Shown one piece after another: positions 32,903-41,602 of a DNA stretch of 64,000 nt. Made by a program: the position numbers and the translations under genes. The first letter of the stretch is position 1, and each line of letters begins with the position of its first letter. Below the pieces are notes generated by a model. The model had not been told where the DNA came from, did no database searches, and saw nothing but the letters and a program-made list of their open reading frames with translations. The stretch is from the NCBI RefSeq assembly GCF_018831085.1, contig NZ_JAGPNM010000005.1, forward strand, positions 248,001-312,000. Direction: 5' to 3'. Origin of the DNA: Rheinheimera oceanensis. GTDB lineage: Bacteria > Pseudomonadota > Gammaproteobacteria > Enterobacterales > Alteromonadaceae.

Positions 32903-35900
32903 CAAACAGTCAGCTTCGCATCAGTAACGTTATATGGCTTAGTGTATTTTATAGCAGCAGCCTGGTGCTATTGTTTGCTGCCTTACTGGTATTATGCGGT
33001 ACGCTGCTGCATAGCGACGCCAGGGTATACCGCTTTGTTTTATTGCCTGACACTGCTTTAGCACTGGTTGGCGCAGTGCTGTTACTGTGGGCCGTAATCA
33101 GTAAAAAGCCGGCTTTGGTGTTAGCAGCAATGTTGATTGTTGCCGTAGTCGCCTGCGCTGGCTTACTGTGGTATCAGGCCGATGTTGGTGCTGCTGCGTT
33201 AAGCTGGCAAAGTGATGAAGCCAGGATGCCGCCACTGCAAAGCATAGTGCTGTTGGTGTTTTGTTTTGTCTGGTCCGGTTGGTTTTTGCAGCAAACATCG
33301 CGCTGGGATCGTGTTTTCAAAAGCTTACGACTGCTCTTTAATCTGTTTTTAGTTGGCTTAAGTTTCAGCATGTTACTGGTTCAGCCTGGTTTTATCTCTG
33401 GTACCCCACTTAACCTTGGCATGTTACCTGGCTCTGGTGCGATGCTCAGTTTAAGTGCTGCGGCTTCTGTTCATACTGCCGTATATTTACTGTTACTGGC
33501 TGCAGCCAGTTTCACTGCGCCCTATGTTAAAACCCGGCCATCGGCACAACAATTGCGCAGCAGCGGATGGTTATTGGTGTGTTTTATTGCCCTGGCATCC
33601 GCGTTGCTGTGGTTGAATTTTGCCCATCAGTTACAACAAAAAGCAGAGCAGGTTTCGATACAAATCGCAGATAAATTACAGCTTAATGTTAACCAGATGA
33701 TATCGGAGCAGCGGGGCTTAATGTACCGTTTAGCTGAAAGAATAAACGCGGCCGAGCATGAACTTAGCCAAGCTTATTTCCGCGCCGAAATTCACAGTTA
33801 TCTGCGTGACTACCCCTACATGGATTACCTTGCTGTACAGGCAGTTGATGGCTCCTTACTGTATGCCAATGCCCAGAAAAACACTGAGCTAGCCTGGTTT
33901 AACCGTTATCTGCAGCAACGGCCAGATTTACAGCCACAGCACCTTGCCGGGTTGTCGCAGCCTGTTTTGGTGCTGCACTATGATACCGTTATAGATCATG
34001 CGTTTATCCTTGCTGCATTGGCACCAGTTAACCGGGCTGGTGTGGCTCAGGTGGTTGCCAGCGTTGATTTTGCTAAGGCGCTGCGCCAGGCATTGCCTGA
34101 GTTAATGACAGAAGGTTACTTTGTGCAATTGCAGCAAACTGCGCAAAACCTGGTTTACAATTCGGTGGCTACAGCACCTGATGCTACCAAAGTTGGCCAG
34201 TTTGCTATTGAGCTGATGCCTGGGTTTTCGTGGCAACTAAGGGTGTATACCAACCTTAATGCTGATGCCAAAACCATGTTGTTAACGGCAGAAGTAGTGC
34301 TGCTGGCTGGGTGGTTAACTACATTGCTGGTGATGTTAAGCCAGAAATACTATCAACAAAGCCAGCGCCATCGTATGCGCTTGCTTGCTGGTAACGATAA
34401 ACTGCGGCACAGCCTGAACAGACAACAGCAGTTACAACTGCAGCAGCAACAGATAATGGAAAACTCCGCCGATGTCATTTGTATTGTTGATGATGCCGGC
34501 CGTTATATTGAGCTGAGTGAATCCTGCGAAACCGTGTTTGGTTACCCACGCCAGGAGTTGCTGCAGCGGCGTTATATCGATTTTGTTCATCCGGAAGATA
34601 AAACGCGCACTGAAGCGGAGGCTGCGCGCATACAGCCGGGTGGGCAAAATAGTAACTTTCGTAACCGGCATTTGCGTAAAGATGGCTCTACGGTTCATTT
34701 AATGTGGTCCTCCCGTTATGTGGCTGCGGCCAAAACGCTGTATGCCATAGCCAGAGACATCAGCGAACTGGTTAAGGTTGAACAATACCAGCAGGCGCAG
34801 CAAGACATACTGAAGATGATCTCAACCGAGCAGGCGCTGCCACAGATCTTACAGCGTATTTGCCTGATGGCAGAGCAGCAAAGCAGTGTGGTGCTGGCAG
34901 CAGTGATGTTAAAACAGGGCGAACAGCTGCAGTTGGCTGCCGCTCCTTCTTTGCATGACAGCTTTGCTGCTAGGCTGAATACTTTGTCTGTGGCAGATAA
35001 TGCCGGTAGCTGCGGCGCGGCAGCGTATCAGAAGAGCCTGGTTATGGTGCCGTCAATTGCCGACGATAAAAACTGCCGTGTTTATGCTGAGGCAGCCCAG
35101 GCGCAAGGGGTACTGGCCTGCTGGTCAATGCCGATGGTATCGGCGCAGGATGAGGTTGCCGGTACTTTTGCGTTGTATTGCAGTGAAGCAAGAATGGCAC
35201 ATAAAGATGAACTGGAGTTGATGATCAGCTGTAGCCGTTTTGCCGCCCTGGCAATAGAGCGTGCGGCGCATACCCGCCTGTTGCAGCAAAGTGAACAGCG
35301 TTTTCGCTCGCTGTATGAGTTGAACCCCGATCCGGTGTACATCATTAACCCAGAAGGCTACTTTGTCGATATGAACCAGGCGGGCTGTAAGCTACTGCAG
35401 TACAGCCGTGCTGAGGTAGCAACCATGCACTATGACCGGGTAATGCTGCCGGAGCATTTACCCTTGGTAAACCGCTATTTTGCCAGTGTTCTTTCAGGCA
35501 ATGGTGAACGCTTTGAGGCAAGTATTGTTACCCGTAATGGCCGACAGGTGGAGCTGGATATCTCCATTATACCCAGTTGGCAGGACGGCAAGATTATTGG
35601 TGTTATTGGTGTATCAAAGAATATTTCCGAACGGGTGCAGGCGCAGAATCAGCTGCGGCTGTTTAAGCGCGCGGTAGATGCAACCTCTAACGGGGTAATT
35701 ATCGCCGATATTCTGCAGCCAGATATGCCAATTATTTATGTTAACAGTGCTTTTGAGAAACTTACCGGTTATAGCTCAGCTGAGGTTATTGGCCGCAACT
35801 GCCGGTTTTTACAGGGTAAAGAGCGGGATCTGCTGGCAACGAAGCAAATACGAGATGCCATTGCCAAACGTCAGGAACTCTCAGTGGTGCTAAGAAACTT

Positions 35901-37755
35901 CCGCAAAGATAACCGTGCGTTTTGGAACAAACTGTTTTTGGCGCCGGTGCCGGATGAGCGCGGCGATATCAGCCATTATATCGGCATTCAGGCCGATATT
36001 AGTGCACAAAAGCAATATGAGCAGGAGCTGGCTTACAATGCGGCTCATGATCTGTTAACCGGCTTACCTAACCGTGCGTTATTAAAAGATCGTCTGACGC
36101 AGAGTTATCAGATAAGCCAGCGAAATCAACAGAAAGTGGCTATTTTGTTTATCGATTTGGATGGCTTTAAATTAATTAATGACAGCCTTGGTCATTTAAA
36201 TGGCGACGAGGTGCTCAAACAAAGCAGTATGCGTATTGCATCCTGTATTCGCCCTGGCGACACCCTGGCCAGAATTGGCGGGGACGAATTTGTGTTGATG
36301 CTGACTGATCTGAGTTCAGCAGATGAGGTTGCGCCGGTAACAGAACGTATTCTGGCGGTAGTGGCGCAGCCACTTAATATTGCCGGCCAGGAGCTGCATA
36401 TTACAGCCAGTATCGGTATCAGTTTGTCGGACAATGAGCAGTCCGAGCCGATGCAGATGGTGCAACAGGCTGACTTAGCAATGTATCGTGCCAAGCAGTT
36501 GGGCCGCAACAACTACCAGTGGTATAGCGCTGATTTGGATGTTGCCCTGAGCAAACAGCTTAATTTGCGGGCACAACTAAAAAAAGCCATCACAAATCAA
36601 GAGTTCGAGCTGTATTATCAGCCACAAATTGATGCCATCAGCGGCGATATCATAGGGCTGGAAGCGCTGCTGCGCTGGCCGGATAAGCAGCGGGGTTTTA
36701 TCAGTCCGGACGAATTTATTCCGCTGGCAGAGGAAACCGGTGAAATAGTGCCGCTGAGCAATTGGGTACTGGACAACGCCAGCCGTTATAATCAGTCGTT
36801 AATTGAGCGGGGTATTGCGTCGGTGGTGATGGCGGTAAATGTGTCATCTATTCAGTTTCAGCGCAGTAATTTTGTTGAGCATCTGCAGCAGACCTTAGCC
36901 GCCAGCGGTCTGGAGCCGGACAGATTTGAAATTGAGCTGACAGAATCGGTGCTGTTGGATAATACTGAACAGGTGAGCCTGAAATTGCAGCAACTGCGCC
37001 AGATTGGTGTGAAAATTTCAATTGATGATTTTGGTACCGGTTATTCCAGTTTAAATTATCTTAAGCGCTTACCGATGGATAAACTGAAGATTGACCGCAG
37101 TTTTATCCAGGATATTGTGACTGACAAGCGCGATGCGGCTATCAGCCGAGCCATTATCGCTATGGCTCATCATCTGGACATCAGGGTTATTGCTGAAGGC
37201 GTGGAAAATGAAGCCCAGGTAGCGCTGCTGCGTAAAAGCCTGTGTGATGAATATCAGGGCTATTACTTTGCCAAACCGATGCCTGCGGCTCAACTTGAAT
37301 TGTTTATACAGCAGTACCCAAGGAACAGGCAGATCCGGCCGGAATCTGTCAGCAATCAGCAAACTATTTTGCTGGTGGATGATGAAGAAAATATTCTCAG
37401 TGCCCTGACACGGGTGCTGCGCCGCGATGCTTATCGAGTGCTTACATGCACCAGCGCCAAGCAGGCATTTGATATTCTGGCACTGAATCAGGTGCAGGTG
37501 ATTTTGTCAGATCAGCGCATGCCGGGTATTAGCGGTACTGAGTTCTTTAGCCAGGTGAAAGATATGTACCCCGACACCATTCGTATTGTGTTGTCCGGCT
37601 ATACCGATTTGCGTTCTGTCACCGAGGCAATAAACAAAGGCGCTATTTATAAATTTATGACCAAACCCTGGCAGGATGACGAATTGCGTAGCGAAATCAA
37701 GCAGGCGTTTGCAAAGTATCAGCAGCAGGTCAACAGCAAAACGGGGCAACCATGA
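32899..37755 (+). CDS. Membrane LOV/PAS-GAF-GGDEF-EAL-REC c-di-GMP signalling protein
   Basis: 1618 residues. Eight membrane helices (seven in 12-243, one at 460-480) bracket a periplasmic sensor region (245-458). Then PAS1 (517-630), GAF (627-789), PAS2 (797-913), a LOV-type PAS (917-1034), GGDEF (1047-1210), EAL (1227-1470) and a C-terminal REC (1487-1604). The LOV domain has GRNCRFLQG with Cys968, followed by LRNFRKDNRAFWNKLFLAPV and IGIQADIS, the flavin-contact set of blue-light receptors. RIGGDEF and a canonical RxxD inhibitory site (RPGD) are intact, so cyclase activity is expected. EAL shows GLEALLRW, ELTESVLLDN, IDDFGTGYSSLNYLKRLP and IAEGVENEAQ, so phosphodiesterase activity is also expected. 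REC has VDDEEN, LSDQRMPG and a KPW lysine. A REC after EAL is unusual. ATGA overlaps join it to both neighbours. Confidence 0.9.
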   Translation: MTNSQLRISNVIWLSVFYSSSLVLLFAALLVLCGTLLHSDARVYRFVLLPDTALALVGAVLLLWAVISKKPALVLAAMLIVAVVACAGLLWYQADVGAAALSWQSDEARMPPLQSIVLLVFCFVWSGWFLQQTSRWDRVFKSLRLLFNLFLVGLSFSMLLVQPGFISGTPLNLGMLPGSGAMLSLSAAASVHTAVYLLLLAAASFTAPYVKTRPSAQQLRSSGWLLVCFIALASALLWLNFAHQLQQKAEQVSIQIADKLQLNVNQMISEQRGLMYRLAERINAAEHELSQAYFRAEIHSYLRDYPYMDYLAVQAVDGSLLYANAQKNTELAWFNRYLQQRPDLQPQHLAGLSQPVLVLHYDTVIDHAFILAALAPVNRAGVAQVVASVDFAKALRQALPELMTEGYFVQLQQTAQNLVYNSVATAPDATKVGQFAIELMPGFSWQLRVYTNLNADAKTMLLTAEVVLLAGWLTTLLVMLSQKYYQQSQRHRMRLLAGNDKLRHSLNRQQQLQLQQQQIMENSADVICIVDDAGRYIELSESCETVFGYPRQELLQRRYIDFVHPEDKTRTEAEAARIQPGGQNSNFRNRHLRKDGSTVHLMWSSRYVAAAKTLYAIARDISELVKVEQYQQAQQDILKMISTEQALPQILQRICLMAEQQSSVVLAAVMLKQGEQLQLAAAPSLHDSFAARLNTLSVADNAGSCGAAAYQKSLVMVPSIADDKNCRVYAEAAQAQGVLACWSMPMVSAQDEVAGTFALYCSEARMAHKDELELMISCSRFAALAIERAAHTRLLQQSEQRFRSLYELNPDPVYIINPEGYFVDMNQAGCKLLQYSRAEVATMHYDRVMLPEHLPLVNRYFASVLSGNGERFEASIVTRNGRQVELDISIIPSWQDGKIIGVIGVSKNISERVQAQNQLRLFKRAVDATSNGVIIADILQPDMPIIYVNSAFEKLTGYSSAEVIGRNCRFLQGKERDLLATKQIRDAIAKRQELSVVLRNFRKDNRAFWNKLFLAPVPDERGDISHYIGIQADISAQKQYEQELAYNAAHDLLTGLPNRALLKDRLTQSYQISQRNQQKVAILFIDLDGFKLINDSLGHLNGDEVLKQSSMRIASCIRPGDTLARIGGDEFVLMLTDLSSADEVAPVTERILAVVAQPLNIAGQELHITASIGISLSDNEQSEPMQMVQQADLAMYRAKQLGRNNYQWYSADLDVALSKQLNLRAQLKKAITNQEFELYYQPQIDAISGDIIGLEALLRWPDKQRGFISPDEFIPLAEETGEIVPLSNWVLDNASRYNQSLIERGIASVVMAVNVSSIQFQRSNFVEHLQQTLAASGLEPDRFEIELTESVLLDNTEQVSLKLQQLRQIGVKISIDDFGTGYSSLNYLKRLPMDKLKIDRSFIQDIVTDKRDAAISRAIIAMAHHLDIRVIAEGVENEAQVALLRKSLCDEYQGYYFAKPMPAAQLELFIQQYPRNRQIRPESVSNQQTILLVDDEENILSALTRVLRRDAYRVLTCTSAKQAFDILALNQVQVILSDQRMPGISGTEFFSQVKDMYPDTIRIVLSGYTDLRSVTEAINKGAIYKFMTKPWQDDELRSEIKQAFAKYQQQVNSKTGQP

Positions 37756-38591
37756 GCCGGCGCGATGATGACAACGAGGCAAAAATAGTACGTTTGGAAG
37801 CGCAATTGCAGATATTAAAACAGCAATTGCTGCAATCAGAAAAGCTGGCATCTTTAGGCCAATTAGCAGCTGGAGTGGCGCACGAAATTAATAACCCTAT
37901 TGGTTATGTGTCGTCGAATATGAAAATGCTGGCAGAATATTCCGACAGTTTAATTAATCTGGTGAAACTGCTTAGCCTGCAGGTTGATGAAGCGCAGCGT
38001 CTGCCGCTGCTGGCACAGTTTGATTTTGACTATGTCTGTGCCGATTTACCCAAGCTGGTGCAGGAGTCTGAGCAGGGCTTAAACCGGGTGGTGGATATTA
38101 TTCACGACTTAAAAGATTTCTCTCATATTGAAGAAGCTGAATTTGTTGAGGCTGATTTACATCAGGGCATTCAGTCAACCCTTAATTTGGTGGCGAATGA
38201 ACTGAAGTACAAAGCTGATGTAGTAAAAGACTTTGCTGAGTTGCCTTCGGTGCACTGCATTCCGTCACAGCTGAATCAGGTATTGCTTAACCTGCTGATA
38301 AATGCCGCTCATGCAATTGAACAGCATGGTACTATCTGTATAAGTACCGGTTGTGATGACAACTGGGTTTGGTTTAGCGTTCGTGACAATGGCAAAGGCA
38401 TGGACCCGGTACAGCTAGGCCGTATTTTTGAACCGTTTTATACGACTAAACCCAAAGGCCAGGGCACTGGCCTGGGTTTGCCGTTGTCCCGCAGCATTGT
38501 CGAGAAACATCAGGGCATGCTCGAAGTTAGCAGTACGCCTGGGGTTGGCAGTTGTTTTACCGTTAAATTGCCGCGCCAGCCACAACTTTAA
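37752..38591 (+). CDS. Soluble histidine kinase
   Basis: 279 residues, no membrane helix. A short N-terminal coiled coil (9-30) leads to the phosphoacceptor His44 in AAGVAHEINNPIGYVSSNMK. The ATPase domain has the N box NQVLLNLLINAAHAIE, G1 DNGKGM, F box FEPFYTTK and G2 GQGTGLGLPLS. There is no sensory domain, so input must come from a partner, plausibly the LOV/PAS protein whose stop codon it overlaps (ATGA). The terminal REC domain of that protein and the REC and Hpt proteins upstream are candidate phosphate acceptors. H-box type AHEINNP is that of NtrB-like and hybrid-associated kinases. Confidence 0.9.
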   Translation: MSRRDDDNEAKIVRLEAQLQILKQQLLQSEKLASLGQLAAGVAHEINNPIGYVSSNMKMLAEYSDSLINLVKLLSLQVDEAQRLPLLAQFDFDYVCADLPKLVQESEQGLNRVVDIIHDLKDFSHIEEAEFVEADLHQGIQSTLNLVANELKYKADVVKDFAELPSVHCIPSQLNQVLLNLLINAAHAIEQHGTICISTGCDDNWVWFSVRDNGKGMDPVQLGRIFEPFYTTKPKGQGTGLGLPLSRSIVEKHQGMLEVSSTPGVGSCFTVKLPRQPQL

Positions 38592-38607
38592 TTACTAAGA
38601 ATACACA

Positions 38608-40413
38608 ATGACTGATAAAACCTCACAGCTTGCCGTGTCGCCAAATTTGCCTGTGTCAGCCAACGTAGCAGTGCCGCCATCTATGGCTGTACTGCCTTGG
38701 GTAGGCAGCTTTTTAAAGCCTTATCGTAAGCGGGTATTGCTGGCGATATTGTTTTTACTGATTGGCTCACTTAGCTGGCTGGCGCTGGGGCAGGGTGTGC
38801 GCCTGTTGGTAGACGACGGCTTTGTTGCCAATAACAATGCCCGGCTAAATCAGATCACGCTGGGAATTTTGCTGCTGTGCATGTTGTCTTCTGCAGCGGT
38901 GTTTTGCCGTTTTTATTTGATGACCTGGCTCGGTGAGCGGGTAAGTGCTGATATCCGCAACCGTGTGTACCAGCATATGCTGAAGTTGTCGCCGTCATTC
39001 TATAGTGAAATGCGTACCGGTGAGGTTATTTCCCGTTTTACTGCCGATACCACCTTATTGCAAAGTGTTGTGGGCTCAAGTTTGTCGATGGCGCTGCGCT
39101 CAGCAGTAACGGCCATTGGCGGTTTGCTGATGATGGCACTAACCAGCTTCAAAATGACCGGATTAGTATTGCTGGCAGTACCGCTGGTATTACTGCCGAT
39201 TATTGTACTTGGCCGCAAAGTGCGTAAGTTATCCCGCGCCAGCCAGGACCGCCTGGCCGACGTGGGCGCTTATGTAGATGAAAGCCTGCATGAAATTCAT
39301 ACCGTGCAGTCTTATGGCCATGAGCCGCGCGATAAACAATTGTTTGCCGACAGAATTGAGCTGGTAATGCAGTCAGCCAGACGGCGTATCTTCTACCGTG
39401 CTTTACTGATTGCAGCCGTGATGCTGCTGAGTATTAGCGCTATGGTGCTGATCAGCTGGGTAGGCGCGCGTGATGTGATGGCCGGGCTTGTCAGTGCCGG
39501 TGAACTTACGGCCTTTATGTTTTATGCCGTAATGGTGGCAGGCAGCGCGGCAACAATCAGTGAAGTAACCGGCGATATTCAGCGCGCAGCCGGTGCCACA
39601 GAACGTTTGATTGAACTGGCAACGGCACCGGTTGAAATAGCCTCACCGACAGCGCCACAAGCGCTTCGGGCACCGGTTGCGGGTGCGCTTAGCCTGCGCC
39701 AGCTTAGCTTTGCCTACCCGCAGGTAGCAGATAAAACGGTACTGCATCAACTTGATATTGAAATACAGCCCGGCGAACGTATTGCGCTGGTAGGGCCAAG
39801 TGGGGCCGGTAAAACAACGTTGTTTCAGCTGTTACAGCGCTTTTACCAGCCGACTGCCGGGCAGATACTGCTGGATGGCACTGATATCAGCCAGATAGAT
39901 TTAACCCAGCTGCGCGCCCAGTTTGCTCTGGTGCCACAAGAGTCGGTTATTTTTGCCAGTTCAGTGCTGGAAAATGTGCGTTATGGCAGGCCAGATGCCA
40001 CAGAGCAAGAGGTAATAAACGCCTGCATTGCCGCGCGCGCAGATGGTTTTATTAACCAGTTCAGTGATGGTTATGCCACCCAGTTAGGTGAACGCGGCGT
40101 GCGGTTGTCCGGCGGCCAAAAACAGCGTATTGCTATTGCCCGGGCTATTTTAGCCGACAGGCCCGTGTTGTTGCTGGATGAAGCAACCAGCTCACTGGAT
40201 GCCCTAAGCGAGCAACAGGTACAACAGGCGCTGGATAATTTAATGCAGGGTAAAACTACACTGATTATTGCCCACCGGCTGGCTACAGTACTTAATGCTG
40301 ACCGCATTCTGTTGCTGGAGCACGGCCGGCTGATTGCCAGCGGCACCCACCAGCAGTTGCTGTTATCAAGCCCGTTATATAAGCAACTGGCCGAGCTGCA
40401 GTTGCTAAATTAA
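38608..40413 (+). CDS. MsbA-like ABC exporter (fused permease and ATPase)
   Basis: 601 residues. A six-helix transmembrane domain (about 35-340, RVSADIRNRVYQHMLKLSPS contact helix) is followed by a complete nucleotide-binding domain: Walker A GPSGAGKTT (396-404), signature LSGGQKQRIAIARAIL, Walker B PVLLLDEATSSLD and the H-loop IAHRL. A half transporter that should work as a homodimer, of the MsbA-related lipid/drug exporter group. The 30-residue Pro/Val-rich N-terminal extension precedes the first helix. Only 16 bases separate it from the kinase gene, so it may share that operon's transcript; a functional link is not shown. Confidence 0.9.
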   Translation: MTDKTSQLAVSPNLPVSANVAVPPSMAVLPWVGSFLKPYRKRVLLAILFLLIGSLSWLALGQGVRLLVDDGFVANNNARLNQITLGILLLCMLSSAAVFCRFYLMTWLGERVSADIRNRVYQHMLKLSPSFYSEMRTGEVISRFTADTTLLQSVVGSSLSMALRSAVTAIGGLLMMALTSFKMTGLVLLAVPLVLLPIIVLGRKVRKLSRASQDRLADVGAYVDESLHEIHTVQSYGHEPRDKQLFADRIELVMQSARRRIFYRALLIAAVMLLSISAMVLISWVGARDVMAGLVSAGELTAFMFYAVMVAGSAATISEVTGDIQRAAGATERLIELATAPVEIASPTAPQALRAPVAGALSLRQLSFAYPQVADKTVLHQLDIEIQPGERIALVGPSGAGKTTLFQLLQRFYQPTAGQILLDGTDISQIDLTQLRAQFALVPQESVIFASSVLENVRYGRPDATEQEVINACIAARADGFINQFSDGYATQLGERGVRLSGGQKQRIAIARAILADRPVLLLDEATSSLDALSEQQVQQALDNLMQGKTTLIIAHRLATVLNADRILLLEHGRLIASGTHQQLLLSSPLYKQLAELQLLN

Positions 40414-40428
40414 TATCAGGAGCAAGCC

Positions 40429-41184
40429 TTGGCTAAAGAGCTGACTACTGTACAAGCTATGCGCTACAGCAGGCATTTAATGCTGCCGCAACTGGATATT
40501 GACGGCCAGGAAGCGCTGCTTAATGCTTCGGTGCTGGTAGTGGGCATGGGCGGGCTGGGTTGTGCTGCCGCGCCTTATTTAGTGGCCAGTGGTGTTGGCG
40601 GGTTAACGCTGGCAGATCACGATACTATCGACAGCAGCAACCTGCAGCGGCAAATACTGTACCGCGAGGTTGATATTGGCCACAGCAAAGTGCAACAAGC
40701 CGCAGCAAGTTTGCGCCAGTTAAACTCAGACGTCACCATCAGCACTTTACCGCAGCGCTTAAGCTCCGCACATTTAGCGCAATTGGTGCCACAGCATTCA
40801 CTGGTGCTGGATTGCAGCGATAATTTAGCTACCCGCAACGCTATTAACGCTGCCTGTGTTAACGCCAAAGTGCCGCTGGTGTCGGGGGCTGCTATTCGCT
40901 TTGAAGGCCAGGTGGCAAGTTTTAGCATGCAGGGTGAAAGTGCCTGTTATCACTGTTTAAGCCAACTGTTTGGCGAGCAACAGCTCAGCTGCATGGAGGC
41001 CGGTGTGTTAAGCCCGGTGGTGGGGGTTATCGGAGCAATGCAAGCGCTGGAAGCGGTAAAAATAATAACCGGTGTGGGTACACCGTTGTACGGTAAGTTG
41101 CAGCTGCTTGACGCATTAACAGCTGGCTGGCGGCAGTTTAGCTTAGATAAAGATCCGCTTTGCAGTGTTTGCGGCGCCAAATAG
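40429..41184 (+). CDS. moeB: HesA/MoeB/ThiF-family E1-like adenylyltransferase
   Basis: 251 residues. ATP-dependent enzyme that adenylates the C-terminal glycine of a ubiquitin-like sulfur carrier (MoaD, ThiS). It has the N-terminal RYSRHLMLPQLDIDGQEAL, the nucleotide-binding GMGGLGCAAAPYLVASGVG, DHDTIDSSNLQRQILY and DCSDNLATRNAINAAC. Zinc cysteines are CYHC and the C-terminal CSVC, with the SCMEAGVLSPVVGVIGAMQA segment of MoeB/ThiF. Start TTG (40429) after TCAGGAGCAAGCC, since no in-frame ATG lies nearby. MoeB is favoured over ThiF by overall pattern, but no molybdopterin or thiamine genes are adjacent, so the partner is open. Confidence 0.82.
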   Translation: MAKELTTVQAMRYSRHLMLPQLDIDGQEALLNASVLVVGMGGLGCAAAPYLVASGVGGLTLADHDTIDSSNLQRQILYREVDIGHSKVQQAAASLRQLNSDVTISTLPQRLSSAHLAQLVPQHSLVLDCSDNLATRNAINAACVNAKVPLVSGAAIRFEGQVASFSMQGESACYHCLSQLFGEQQLSCMEAGVLSPVVGVIGAMQALEAVKIITGVGTPLYGKLQLLDALTAGWRQFSLDKDPLCSVCGAK

Positions 41185-41209
41185 CGTGATACAAAGTTTT
41201 TGGGCTTTC

Positions 41210-41359
41210 TATACCAACTGAAAAATACATACATCACCTCGCAGATGCAACAAGCTAAATACCTGCCGATTTCCAACTCTGTAACGATTATACGCGCAGC
41301 TATACACAGCAATGTACAAAGTGATGTGTAGCCGTGGCAGGCAGTAAATCTTTGGTATA
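41210..41359. repeat. 150-bp segment with 8-bp inverted ends
   Basis: TATACCAA (41210-41217) and TTGGTATA (41352-41359) bracket AT-rich sequence without a gene. Possible MITE or the edge of the insertion that carries the next gene. The remainder of the 418-base gap (41185-41602) has no open frame of gene character. Confidence 0.35.
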
Positions 41360-41423
41360 CCAGCGGCGATGTTAGTTTGATATCGCTGCACTATCTGTGC
41401 TGCTGTCAACAGCTAAAATTAGT

Positions 41424-41443
41424 TATCTGACAATGAACAGATA
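41424..41443. promoter_or_regulatory. Inverted repeat upstream of the STAND gene
   Basis: TATCTG-acaatgaa-CAGATA, a perfect 6-bp dyad; another CAGATA lies at 41455-41460 and a variant TCTGATA near 41475. It is a candidate operator or promoter element about 160 bases before the STAND gene start. By-eye call only. Confidence 0.3.
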
Positions 41444-41602
41444 GGATATTTAATCAGATACTCTGGATAAACGCTCTGATAGTTTTAAGCATAAATATGT
41501 TAGGGCGCCAGAATTATATTGAATTACGTATATCGGACTTGTTTATATTCACTCTCTCCCACATTTATATATTACGGTCAATTCATTTTTTTGAGGGAGC
41601 AC

